Source: Megamerina dolium
Lineage: Eukaryota > Arthropoda > Insecta > Diptera > Megamerinidae
Reading direction: 5' to 3'
Assembly: GCA_963854835.1 (NCBI GenBank)
Contig: OY978526.1
Span: 20,428,334 to 20,492,333 of the forward strand
DNA: 64,000 nt
Every line of letters starts with the position of its first letter. Position 1 is the stretch's first letter. The notes under the pieces were generated by a model. That model saw only the letters and a program-made list of their open reading frames with translations, ran no database searches and was not told the DNA's origin. Below are positions 36,668 to 48,057 of this stretch, piece by piece. The position numbers and the translations under genes are program-made.

Positions 36668-37749
36668 AAGGGTTATCCATTTCGCGGTTTCAAAAGTATA
36701 GGGCTAGAATTCGACATCTGTCAAACTGAGTTGTTAAAACAATTTCTTTCTTTTTCAGTTCAAAGTCTGACATTTGCGAAAATGAATCGCTTAACTATCG
36801 CACAACGCACTAAAATTGTAAAAACCTACTACAAAAATGGTGTTTCTGTCACAGCCACATATCATGCTTTAAGAGGAGGTTATGGTTTACATAATCGTCC
36901 AACTACGCAAGCAATTGGCAAAATTGTGAAGAAATATGAAGAGACTGGATCGGTTACAGATATTGTAAGGCCTGTGCATCATAGTTTCGCTCGTACCACC
37001 GAAAATATCGCTGCTGTAAGTGAAAGTGTTGCCGAAGACCCGAATGTGTCGATTCCTCGTCGTTCTCAGGAATTAGGACTGTCTTACGGCACATTATGGC
37101 GTATTTTGCATTTGGATCTACACCTACATCCATATAAAATCCAGCTCACACAACAACTGAAGCCAGCTGACCATTCACAACGTCGTAGATACGTCGAATG
37201 GGTGCTTGAACAACAGGCGGTGGACGGCGATTTTTCGAACAAAATTTTCTTCAGCGACAAAGCACATTTCTCACTCGGTGGGTATGTTAACAAACAAAAT
37301 TGTCGTATTTGGGGTACTGAGAATCCTCAAGTAATTGAAGAGAGGCCACTACATCCACAAAAAGTCACTGCTTGGTGCGCTCTTTGGTCCGGAGGTGTGA
37401 TTGGACCTTACTTCTTCGAAAACGACGATGGAACGACTGTCACCGTCAATTCGTGACGAAAGACCGTGTTTATGCAGATAAACCTTTAACTCTTGAGCAC
37501 CTAAAAACCAACATTCGTCACGTTATGGCTGAGATACCGCCCAATATGTGTCAAAAAATGTGTGGTCGAAAATTACCTCAAAAGAATCGATGCTTGCAAC
37601 AATTCGCGTGGTGGTCATTTAAATGATGTAGTATTTCACACATAATGTCAACGTTCAAACTTTATAATAAAAAAGAAATATCATGATAAAAATATTTTAT
37701 ATGTGTTTTATTTACATTTACTTTTGAAACCGCAAAATGGATAACCCTT
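36668..37749 (+). mobile_element. IS630/Tc1/mariner-superfamily element, core deleted
   Basis: Inverted repeats of about 30 bp begin AAGGGTTATCCATTTCGCGG on the left and AAGGGTTATCCATTTTGCGG on the opposite strand at the right. Each is flanked by TA (36,666-36,667 and 37,750-37,751). It encodes a transposase that lacks its central part, so it is non-autonomous. At 1,082 bp it is shorter than an intact element would be. Confidence 0.9.
36782..37626 (+). pseudogene. Transposase with DUF4817-type N-terminus and internal deletion
   Basis: The credible start is the ATG at 36,782 (MNRLTIAQRTKIVKTYYKNG). The longer upstream reading frame runs through the inverted repeat. Residues 1-60 form the helix-turn-helix found in the DUF4817 family, followed by a second DNA-binding part (RRSQELGLSYGTLWRIL). 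The first catalytic Asp is present in FFSDKAHFSLGGYVNKQNC, although the residue after it is Lys where Glu is usual as I recall. After VTVNS at 37,456 the protein hits a stop at a deletion junction. In another frame the sequence resumes with the C-terminal KDRVYADKPLTLEHLKTNIR block, ending at 37,626. The region that should hold the second and third catalytic residues is absent. Confidence 0.85.
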
Positions 37750-38919
37750 TATATATGCATCTAAGTATAATAGTACTTACATAATTACTTTATAATAATA
37801 ATTATTTTTATTTAATTTTCTATATTATTTGAGTAGCATTGCAGCAATCGTGTTACATAATTAAATCTGATAACAATCAATGTGATGAATAAGACTGTGC
37901 AACATTTTTTTTTTTGGATTGCTGGGTGTGTACATGATACCGAATGTCAAGATGAAGGGGTTAAATAATATTTTTACGTCACAAAATAAAGCATTTTAAC
38001 AAGAATCTTAGATTTTAATGAAACGATATATATTTTTAATGAAAATTTAGTTGAAGCAAGCTTCGAGGCTGTTAATTTCCCCAAATTTTAAACAAACAAA
38101 AAAAAAAAAAAAAAAATATTCGCAAAATATTTTAACTTCTTATAATTTTAATTATGTGATTTTTCCAAGGTAGTTCTTATGTAAATTTCTAAAAATAAAC
38201 CATTAAAATTTTTTTTTTTAATGAGAGTTAGTGACTACATATTTCCTCATAAGATATTTCTATAAATTTCAAAGCAAGAATTTTAGTTTAAAAGTCTATG
38301 GCGATGATTTTTCTGTAGAATATTTAAGCAAAGCTCCAAAACGGCCCATGAAAATGAGAGATACTGACCCAAACATTTCCTTGCAAAATTTTACTATAAA
38401 TTTCCAAGCAACAAATTTAGCTCATATGTACATCAGTTTTGTTTAGTTGTTCGTTAAACTTCACAACTAAAGCTTTTAAACGGCAAATAAAAATAAAAAT
38501 ATCCGACAAAAATTTTCCTCTTAAATTATTGCTGTAAATGTTTAAGAAAAAAAAATGATTAGCTCATATGCCATTTTTATTGATTTTTACATTAAATTTT
38601 TTAAGTAAAATTTACAAATCGCCCATGAAAATGAGAATTAGTGACCAAATATTTCTTAATATTGTACAATATTACTGTAAATATCAAAGCACATAATTTT
38701 ATTAATTTTTTAATTATCATTTCTCAAGTAAAGGTCTAATAAGGTGCTTAAAAAAAAGACCCAAAGGCTAAAGAATTTCTCATAAAAGTTTGCTCTAAAA
38801 TTTTGCGGAATTTGTTTGGTGATTTTTCAATTTGTTTTTTTTTTTGTTTGTTTTTTTTTTCCATTAAATTTCTTAGATAAAAATCTAAAACGGCCCATGA
38901 AAATGAGATTTAGATTATG

Positions 38920-41458
38920 TTCTTGAAGATTTTAGTAGCGTCTACTTGCAAGCAACATCTATATGTCTGGAAGAATACATCTCTAAGCTAGTAATATCTG
39001 CGATATACTGTCCCCCAAGATACAGTATTACCGAACAGCAATATAAAGAATTTTTCTCAACTCTTGGTAGCAAATTCTTGGTTGCTGGCGATTTCAACGC
39101 CAAACACACTCACTGGGGCTCCCGATTAATAACTCCAAAAGGCAAAAGACTATGTTCAATCATCACTAACCACGGCTACGATGTTATTTCAAATGGTCAA
39201 CCGACATATTGGCCGACGGACAAGAGGAAAATACCCGATCTCATAGACTTTGGAGTCGCCAAAGGTTTGCAGATGGAAAATATCTCCACAGAGTGTAATT
39301 ATGATCTATCATCTGACCACTCACCCACGGTAATATCTATAAAATCACCAAGCCCCCAAAGCAATTGCGTTAGAAAGAAAATATACTGGTTAAAATTCAA
39401 GAAATATATAAATTCCCATCTTCCTCTGGGTACTGTATTAAGAAATGGACACGATGTAGACTCAGCACTCGAAAAATTCAACCAGCTGCTCTCATTAGCT
39501 CCCAGCTCAGCCACCTGCACAAAGGTATGCAAGCAATCAAACTATAGCCCATACACACCAGCCGATATTGAATTGCTAGTAAGACAGAACAGAAGACTCC
39601 GAAGACAATGGCAAGAATTCAGATCACCGAATCTGAAAACACAGCTACAGCACTGCACTCGAAAGTTAAAGCAAGCTTTAAAAAATAAAAACAACAAAGA
39701 GTTAGAAGAGCACATAGCGAAATTAACACCTGGTGAAGCGTCAGACTACTCTTTGTGGAAATCAGCAAAAAAATCAAATCGGCCAATTCTCACTGATTCC
39801 CCCATCCGTTTGAGTGACGGTAATTGGGCTAGAAGCAACTGTGAGAAGGGTTTGGCTTTTGCAAACCACCTAAAAAGTGTGTTTACACCCAATCCACTCT
39901 CTTCACAGTCCTCATTACCAATATTAACTTCTCAACCTTGCTCAATAACGCTCAAAATTAAAAAAAAGGACATATTCAAAGCAATTTATAAAGATTTAAA
40001 CCCAAAAAAATCACCTGGTCCAGATAAAATTACCGGTAAAATGATAAAAGAGCTACCTCCGGCTTCAGTAATTCATCTGCTGCACATTTTCAATGCTATC
40101 CTTCGTATTAAACACTATCCCAAATGCTGGAAAACTTCAAAAATTATTATGATAGCAAAACCAGGAAAAGACCCTACAAAAGTTGCATCGTACAGACCTA
40201 TCAGCCTCCTGCCTCTACTTTCTAAAGTATTCGAAAAGCTACTTGTCATGAATATAACTCCATTTATTAATCTCAACCAACTGATTCCTCAACATCAGTT
40301 TGGATTTAGAAAACAGCACGGCACAATAGAACAAGTCCACCGCATTGTAACTCTGATAAGGAACACTTTTGAAGAAAAAAAAGTATTGCTCAGCTGTCTT
40401 TCTTGATATCACTCAAGCTTTCGATAAAGTATGGCACGATGGCCTTATTTACAAACTCAAACTATTACTGCCTGCAAATGTCTCCTCATTGCTTAGTAGC
40501 TACCTCACGAAAAGACAATTTCTTGTACATCACAAGGATTACACAACAAATCCATTGGATATTCACGCTGGCGTTCCTCAAGGAAGCGTTTTGGGTCCCT
40601 TACTGTATCTCTTATACACTTCAGATATGCCCAACAATAACTATACATTCATATCGACCTTTGCTGATGATACGGCAATATTGTGCTCTCGCTCTAACCC
40701 CATAGAAGCTACTAAACTCCTGCAGACTCATGTCGATTCTCTCGAAATCTGGCTAGCCAAATGGCGTATAAAAGTCAATGAATCAAAGAGCGTACATGTA
40801 ACCTTCACGCTAAGGCTAGATACATGTCCCCCACTTAAAATTAATGGCCAATCAGTTCCACAATGTTCCTCAACAAAGTACTTGGGTATTCACCTCGACA
40901 GAAGGCTGACATGGAAAAATCACATAGAGGCAAAGAAAACTCAGATCAAGCTTAAAATGAATCAGTTATGGTGGCTGTTACACAAAAGATCAAAGTTGAA
41001 TCTTGAATACAAAGTACTATTATATAAAGCAATCCTGAAACCAATCTGGACTTATGGTATTCAGTTTTGGGGCACCGCATCTCCCTCTAATATCGAAAAA
41101 TTGCAGCGAATACAATCCAAGTGTCTGCACAATTTCTGAGGAAGTTGCAATGTCCTGCACAATTTCTGAGGAAGTTGCAATGTCCTGCAGAAGCTACATT
41201 GAAAAATTACACAATCATCCGAATCCCCTTGCTAGGCAATTGTTGCTGAGCAAGGGGCATCGTCGATTAAAAAGAAAAGACACACTGAATATGCTGTAAA
41301 ATTGCTACATCTCGCGACTCACCAAATTGTGATGGAACGTAGGGGATATCACATAGTTTTATTTAGTTTGTAAGATTTGAATACTTATTGTTAGTTTCTT
41401 GTATTTAAGAAAGATTCAATAAAAAAAAAATGAGCTAACAAAAAAAAAAACAAAAAAA
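38920..41458 (+). mobile_element. Jockey-type LINE, 5'-truncated, with target duplication
   Basis: Flanking 8-bp repeats AGATTATG at 38,912-38,919 and 41,459-41,466 mark the ends. The right end has the polyadenylation signal AATAAA at about 41,418 followed by A-rich tail sequence to 41,458, as expected for target-primed reverse transcription. The element starts inside the endonuclease domain. The interior codes on the plus strand for endonuclease and reverse transcriptase, with one frameshift and a disrupted C-terminus. Confidence 0.85.
38922..41299 (+). pseudogene. Jockey-type LINE ORF2: endonuclease plus reverse transcriptase, frameshifted
   Basis: The frame opens at the truncation point, so there is no true start. 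The apurinic-type endonuclease part shows AGDFNAKHTHWGS near 39,090-39,125 and the SDH motif near 39,314. The reverse transcriptase shows SPGPDKITGKM (about 40,013), ASYRPISLLP (about 40,188), FGFRKQHGT, FLDITQAFDKVWH, GVPQGSVLGPLLY and the catalytic FADD at about 40,662. At 40,375-40,382 a run of eight A shifts the frame. The second frame then runs to a stop at 41,139. Near that stop a 30-bp tandem duplication (41,125-41,184) and another frame change disrupt the tail. HPNPLARQLL and RRLKRKDTLNML at 41,215-41,299 are the end of the protein. The enzyme would copy its RNA at a nicked target. This copy is inactive unless the shift is a sequencing error. Confidence 0.9.
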
Positions 41459-41460
41459 AG

Positions 41461-41520
41461 ATTATGCGGCCGCTCCCCAAAGGGGGGCGCACTTAGGCCA
41501 AATAATTGGCCCATTGTGTC
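41461..41520. repeat. Short GC-rich repeat shared with 33.35 kb
   Basis: Directly after the LINE tail there is 'gcggccgctccccaaagggg', then 'gcgcacttaggcc' and 'ggcccattgtg'. The block at 33,390-33,420 has the same order of phrases. It lies between the LINE target duplication and the resumed 137-bp array. Confidence 0.6.
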
Positions 41521-42429
41521 AAAAATGAGAGTTAGAGCCCAAAAATTTACTCAATAAATTTTATAATTAATTTCCGTTTGTTTTAGTGATTTTTTTAGTC
41601 AAATTTCTTCAGTAAATTCTTCATGGGCTCCAAAAAGGCCCTTGAAAATGAAAGTTAGTGACGAAAGTGAGTAACATAAACTGGCAAGCAAAAACCTTAG
41701 CTTATATTACCATTTTAGTAATTTTTTCATGAAATTTCTCAAGTAATTGTCTAAGACGACTCATAAAAAAGAGAATTGGAGTACAAAGATGAATTTGTAT
41801 AATATTACAATAAATTTTCAAGCAAAAAAGTTCCTATAGTGTCTGTAGTGAATATCAAAAAAATGTTAATTAAAATTAATTAGAATGGGTACAAAGATTT
41901 TTTGGAAAATTTTTACTTTAAAATTCCAACCAAAAAATTTATCTTCATTTTAATAATTTTTTTGTGAAATTTCTTATGTGAAAATCAAAAATAGTCAATG
42001 AAAATGAAAAATATTCTATAGTAAAATATTACTACAATTTTTCAGGCATAAATTGTCGCCTAAACTTATATTTATTAGATAAATTTCATTAAATTTTGAA
42101 GAAAAAAAAATTTGTTTAATTCAATGAAGTCATAAAGTAACACTTCTTTTATTACGAAGATTTTGCAAAATTAAAAATTTTTTTTTTAATCTACAATAAT
42201 AAACAAAAAAATGTTGCAATCTGAAATACATTATAGTGTGAAATTTACAACCAAACATATTTAAAGGATATGTTAACCTTCATATGTAGATTTCATGTAA
42301 TTTTTAAGGTAAAAGTATAAAATAGTTCCTGAAAATGCACACTTGAGAGCATAGAATTTGTCATGAAATATTTCTATAAATTTCCAAGCAAAAAAAAATT
42401 TTGCTCGAAAGTACATTTTTTAATGCTAA

Positions 42430-42820
42430 TTTTTACCTTTAGGAGTTATCCAGCGGAAAAAAATTATTCAATCCTAAAATTTTGTTACACAGTGTAATGA
42501 AATGTAAAAAGGTATGTAGCTTTGAGTAATGTTCTCTAATGATTATAACACTTATGTCATGCACATATGTGAAAGTTATCGAGATAATGTTTATTCTTTT
42601 ATTTGTTATTTGTTTTTTTTTTTTTTTTAATTATCTTTGTCATTATTCCATGTATTAATGCTATTCTCATATTATGAGTACCCATGATGATGTTGCGCTA
42701 AGTATATAAAAATGCATAAAACTATATACATGTGAGTATGTTCTTATTCACACCAAATTACAGAACTCTCACGACAATTATTCTTATTTAGTAAACACTT
42801 CTTTCTTTTCTTGACTTTTT
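42430..42820. other. No gene seen
   Basis: AT-rich spacer between the 137-bp array and the second mini-me-like element, with a poly-T run near 42,612-42,628. Confidence 0.55.
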
Positions 42821-44172
42821 TTATACCCTGCATAATGCAATATGCATGGTATATTCATTTCGGTCAGATGTTTGTGTCCACTTGAAGGAATCTCCGGAGA
42901 TATAGACATAGATATATATTCGTGATCAGCGTCGATTAAATTTTCGATTTAACGATGTCCGTCCGTCCGTCCGTCCGTCCGTCCGTCCGTCTGTCTGTCA
43001 CCTGGCTGGTTCGCACGATAACTTGAGTAAATATTGAGCTATTTCGATGAAATTTGGCATAAGTAATCTATGATCCAAGGGTACGGAGGGGATTGATATT
43101 GGGCATGATCGGTCAATAACCACGCCCACACCAAGCATTCAAAGCGACTAACCTCGAAATTTTCAAAATCTTTAACTTGCTATAACTCACATAATATACG
43201 ACTTGGGACAACAATATTTGGCACATAGACTTATATTATACTACTATATAACGTCGCCAAAAGTAGTTGAGCCACGCCTACTTTTTAGCGTAGCTCTCAT
43301 ACAAAGTGTCTGTACTTCTTTTAAATTGAAACTGCTGTAACTTCTACAATCTTCTGTCTAGAATAACCATAATTGACACTTGGATTACCATGGTAGTGAG
43401 AAATAATATGGCAGAAAATCAGTGTGCCACGCCCACTCCTTTTTGGGTCTCCCATACAAAGTTGCGGAAATTAAAAAAAATGTTACCGGTTATAACTTGC
43501 AAACTATTCAGCGTAGAATAACGAGATTTAAGGTGTGGATTAGTATTGTACGAGCAACTAGGCTCACAGAAAATGGGCGCACCACGCCGACTGTTTATCG
43601 TAGCCCCCATACAAATTTTAAATTGAAACAGCTGTAACTTCGGCAATCTTCTGTCTAGAATAACCATAATTGACACTTAAATTAATATCGTAGTCGGAAA
43701 TAATCTGGCAGAAAATCAGTGTGCCACGCCCACTCCTTCATAGGTCTCCCATACAAAGTCGAGGGAATTAAACTAATACTATTAAGCTCCATAACTTACA
43801 AACCATTTAGCGTAGGACAACCAAATTTAAGGTGTGGATTGATATTGAAAAATTAATTAGATATACCAGAAAGAGATACGTCACTCCCACTTTTTATATA
43901 GCTTCCGTACAAAGTCTCGGATTTATCTTAAACATTAAAACACCCATAACTTACTAATTAATACGCCTAGGTCAACCCATTGCAACCTATGTAGTTTAGT
44001 ATTATAGGCAGAAATTGATCCTCCAAAATTGATGAGGTACGCCTGCTTCTTAATGTAGGTCCTATACAAAGTAGTGGAAGAAAAGGATGGATATACGAGC
44101 AAACTTTTTATATATATCTCTACATATGCAGGGTATAATTTGGTCGGCCCTAGCCGACTGTAAGGAGATTTT
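42820..44172 (+). mobile_element. mini-me / DINE-1-like (Helentron-like) element, copy 2
   Basis: This is the reverse complement of the 27.0-28.6 kb block. It starts near TATACCCTGCATAATGCAAT, has a (GTCC)n tract at 42,957-42,991, internal tandem units (GCCACGCCCACTCCTT recurs at about 43,424 and 43,723, roughly 300 bp apart), and a terminal hairpin GTCGGC-CCTA-GCCGAC at 44,143-44,158. It ends in the same TGTAAGGAGATTTTT phrase as copy 1. The hairpin loop differs from copy 1 while the stem is the same, so the stem has been conserved. Open frames inside are translations of the repeat units. No replicase is encoded. Confidence 0.7.
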
Positions 44173-45640
44173 TTTTTGTATAGAATTCACAAGCAATTTT
44201 GTCAACAGAAAAATTCCCATAAAAAGGGTTGTCACGCTTTCTGATTACTATTTGTCTTATTCATATACTGCTTCATATACATTCATTTGTAATGTGTTAT
44301 ATAATTTTATCATAGTAATTAGCTAAGCAACATGAGCAGCTAATTTTGTGATCGAACTTATACAAGTTTTACTTATGAAAGTTGGTAATTTTCTTATCTC
44401 ATTTGTAATTTATTTTTATTATTTTTATTAGTTTTTTTTTTTTTTTTTTTTTGCAAATATATTAAAAATTAAAGTTTTCAATATTTTTATATCCACATTT
44501 GTATATATAATTTTACAATTAATACTTGCTACTTAATAATAGTTCGATAATAACCTGTTTTTCTGTTGATATTTCATAATAAGTAAAATACTCGAACTGC
44601 GTATCTGTGTAAATAGGCTTCGATAGTTTAATAATACAAATATCATTCCCCAGATATTAACAGACATTTAGCCAATAATAATTAAGTCAAATATCATTAA
44701 AAACTTAATTAATTTTAAAGATAATTTATGACATAAATTATGCAAAAATAAATGGATTTATACAGCTGCCTTATTACAATATTCAATGTTTACATCCACT
44801 TTAGATTTTTATATTATTTAGCTAATGGAAATCTGTTTTAAGCGAAAATTATAATTTTTTAAATATGAATAATATCACAAAAAGAACAAATCACTTGCTT
44901 GCTGGTCTGCATATTCTTCAAAATGTTATTTAACAGTTTTCATACAGCACTGTTAAGACTTAACATATTCTCTCTATGTAAATTATTCGTCATGCATTAT
45001 GTATGTATGCACCTGTTAATTAACTCGCATGCCCTTAGCAATGTGTAATCCAATGCTTGTGCTCCTATATAAAACCAGTTTGTCTGCTTTTGTGTTTATA
45101 ATTCAACATTAAGCATGAAATATGTTTCATTTCCATGTGTTTCACTCTTAGCATAGACTTGGCGCTCACTTATTTTATCATTGAAATTTAGTTTGATGCG
45201 AACTTTTGTTTTGTTTTGACACCAATAATATTGTGTCGCTATTTTTGATGAATATACATATTTGTTTACATGTAATTTGACCGGCCGGCGGGCGTATTGT
45301 TGTATAATCTTAGCCCTTACAAATATTTGTAATCAGTATTACAGTAATGCAGAGATTGGGGAGTCTTCGGAGAACAGAAATGGTTGTGGAATTATTTTAA
45401 AATGCTAACTTTGGATTAAAGTACTGGAGTATACTAACTAGAATAACGAAATTTTGTGTATAGCCGACAATTAGTATTTGAAACGATACAAAATATCGAA
45501 TGTTACTGGTTCCCACTGGTGCTTTGGATGCAGACACGGAGTTTCCTTCACGGGAAGTAAGACGATAGTCTTTTTAGCAAACGTCAAGGTGGCCGCTTGC
45601 AGAATTATCGAAGAAAAGTAATGCGAAATACACATCTGCC
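44173..45640. other. No gene seen
   Basis: AT-rich sequence with a poly-T run near 44,432-44,452. A GC-richer spot at 45,280-45,296 (CCGGCCGGCGGGCG) has no context that I can interpret. Confidence 0.55.
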
Positions 45641-45656
45641 TTTACAGTGACAGACA

Positions 45657-45978
45657 GTCTGTATACAGTCTGTTCCTTATAAAATTTGCAAGTTCTTCTA
45701 AGATGACCAATAAATGTAAGATAAAGTTGAATTGAATTTTGGGTTCCAGAAGACCGCAATAGAGGATTAACTGATCAATTATTTGGCCACTTAAGGCACT
45801 GCTGGCACGTCTCAGTCAGTCTGTATACAAGATCCTTATGAAATTTGCAAGTTCTTCTAAGATGACCAATAAATGTAAGATAAAGTTGAATTGCATTTTC
45901 GGTTCCAGAAGATCGCAAGAGAGGATTAACTGATCAATTATTTGGCCACTTAAGGCACTGCTGGCACGTCTCAATGAA
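45657..45978. repeat. ~159-bp tandem duplication
   Basis: The block starting 'gtctgtatacag' at 45,657 restarts at about 45,819. 'aaatttgcaagttcttctaa' occurs at 45,682 and 45,841. The two copies share long identical blocks and differ at few positions, so the duplication is fairly recent. No gene is recognised in it. Confidence 0.9.
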
Positions 45979-46277
45979 TTTTTAGCATAATACGGATTCT
46001 ATTTATGAATGGGTCTGAACTCGAATCATTTATATCGACGAGAAACTTTGTGAAAAATTCAGACAGAAGACTGGCGAATCGCATTTAACATTTGGGAAGG
46101 AAAAGTAGTATACTGATCAGAGACATTAGGGTCCACAACATAGGCGGACATTATATGACCGCTGTGGATTTCATCATAAATTCGACTTGGCAATTTTGTC
46201 TCGAAGATGCGTTAATTTTGTAAGCATAAACAAAATTCCACAAAGCGAACTTCTTAGATTCATCAACAAAAACCTTA

Positions 46278-46805
46278 TAGCCTAGACAGACGGCAGCCTA
46301 ATTCCGGATTACCGAGTTAATTCGAATTAACTCGGGCATTAACTGAAGCTAATCCGCATTAAGTCTATGAGTTAACTTTCAAAATAAAAGAGGATTAGGG
46401 CAATTTGAGATGGCAACACTGCTGAAAGTTGTCTATTGTGAATTTTTCTCCATCCATTTTACAAAATATTAGATGTGTTCGCTAACAAAAAACTTTCAAC
46501 AATTGTTAACAGTTTTCAACATGAAAAGTGTTGGCGAACAAATAAATCCATCTGTCAATTACCAACTGTGAATGTCAATTTACAAGTTTCTGATCGTTTT
46601 CAGTTCACGTACTTCTTGTAGATTTTCTCATATCGAGACTGACAGATGACAGAATTTGATAGTGATAGTAATGTAAGTGAGCAGACCTAATAAAACAGCA
46701 ATCAGCCGTTTAGTTAATCCCCAATACTGCCGTCTGTCGGGTGAATATTTTATTCGGATTAAGTGCGCCGGTAATCCGGATTAACGCTGCCGTCTGTCTA
46801 GGCTA
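46278..46805. mobile_element. MITE with TTA target duplication (PIF/Harbinger-like)
   Basis: Inverted repeats of roughly 35 bp begin TAGCCTAGACAGACGGCAGC at 46,278 and are mirrored at 46,805. Both arms also contain a TCCGGATTACCG segment. TTA lies immediately outside each end (46,275-46,277 and 46,806-46,808). The 528-bp interior has no coding frame. TIRs plus a 3-bp TWA duplication are typical of PIF/Harbinger elements, but without a transposase the family is inferred. Confidence 0.75.
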
Positions 46806-46959
46806 TTACAATGTTTTGTGTTTATAACACAATGGTCCGTTAATTGAGTGTCTGAAGCCTATACTTCCCCACCTTCTATCTCTAACTTCAGCTTAAAATT
46901 TATATTTTTCAATCCCAGCCCTTAAAGTAGGTCGGTAGGACTGATCGCTACTCTATAAT

Positions 46960-47350
46960 GTCATAATAATGCCCTTAAAAATGAGTATACGACATCCATA
47001 TTAGTGAAAGAATATATAAGAGTTTAAATAACTACTGGAAAATATGATAGCCACAACCCAGTATTTCATATAGCTCCCATACAAAGTTGTTACTCTGATC
47101 CGCTTAATGATATCACTATATTCCTTTAAAAAATGACTATGCGACAGCTATATCTAGTACCTATTCAGATCAGTATTTTGGTAGTCCAATATTTAGTGGA
47201 AAATAGAAGAGTCACCCCTGCTTTCATATACTTTCATATAGCTTCAATACAAAGTCACTACTTTGACCCACCCAGTAATGTTGGTTAAAAATTACTATAC
47301 ATAAAATTACTAAAAATTACTATGAAATAGTTATATTTGAAGATTCCTTG
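46960..47350 (-). repeat. Reverse-oriented units of the TTTGTATGGGAGCTATAT family
   Basis: ATATAGCTCCCATACAAAGT occurs at about 47,078 and a variant at about 47,250. The reverse complement aligns with units of the 18.5-19.3 kb array, including the 'gaaatactggg' segment after the core. Confidence 0.75.
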
Positions 47351-48025
47351 TCGAATATCTCTCGATCGACAACTTCTGCAACAAATTTGTTACTATACTT
47401 ATGTTTAGGCACATTTCATCAATATATATTTAGAATTGTTGCTCATCAATGTTGACAATGACAGCTAAAATGTTTACAAATGCATAAATATGAATCGAAC
47501 ACTTTATAGACATGTAATTGACCGAAATTTTCATAAAAACATTATTTTCAATATTGTCCTATAGGTATGTATTTATAAAATTTCTATATTTTGATTTAAT
47601 TTCTTCGAAATATGTTTCAACATTATAATACTACCATGTAGATAGAACAAAATTTTTTTATAGTTTTCATTCATAGTCTTATTTCTATTAAATATATTTC
47701 TCTAAAATATAGGTAATTACAAAAAAAATTATTAATACAATAAATACAATAAAAATCATGACCCGTATTCTATTTTGGTATATCATATATATGACTTCCT
47801 CAAGCGGGAATTATATGCTAAAACATAAAACAACCGACTGCATTATTGCATGAATGTATGAATATAGTATTTTACTTTATGCATAGTATATTTAGCTATG
47901 CAACAAATTGAGGTCATGTGCACGCGACAATAAGTTGCTTGACTACTTTTACTTCAAAGTAATCTATCTATACAAATAGTCAAAGCATTTTGAATACATA
48001 TGTACTTGTGCAGATTTTTTATAGA

Positions 48026-48057
<32 letters not shown>

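Larger units (their letters stand above)
38160..42430 (+). repeat. ~137-bp degenerate tandem array, split by a LINE
   Basis: Units share 'aaaacggcccatgaaaatgagagttagtgac', then 'atttcctcataaaattttactataaatttccaagcaa', then 'ttttttagtgattttttcattaaatttctcaagtaaa'. Cores are seen at about 38,343, 38,478, 38,619, 38,745 and 38,891 on the left, and at about 41,515, 41,640 and onward to 42,330 on the right. The Jockey-type LINE at 38,920-41,458 sits in the middle, so the array is older than that insertion. Units are poorly conserved. Confidence 0.8.

Noticed and set aside
36587..36781. The 65 codons upstream of the DUF4817-type transposase start
   Set aside because: They read through flanking DNA and the inverted repeat. 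Homology starts at the ATG at 36,782.
40375..40382. Programmed ribosomal frameshifting in the Jockey-type ORF
   Set aside because: Jockey-type RT domains are encoded in one frame, and no stimulatory structure is apparent. A simple indel in a homopolymer is more likely.
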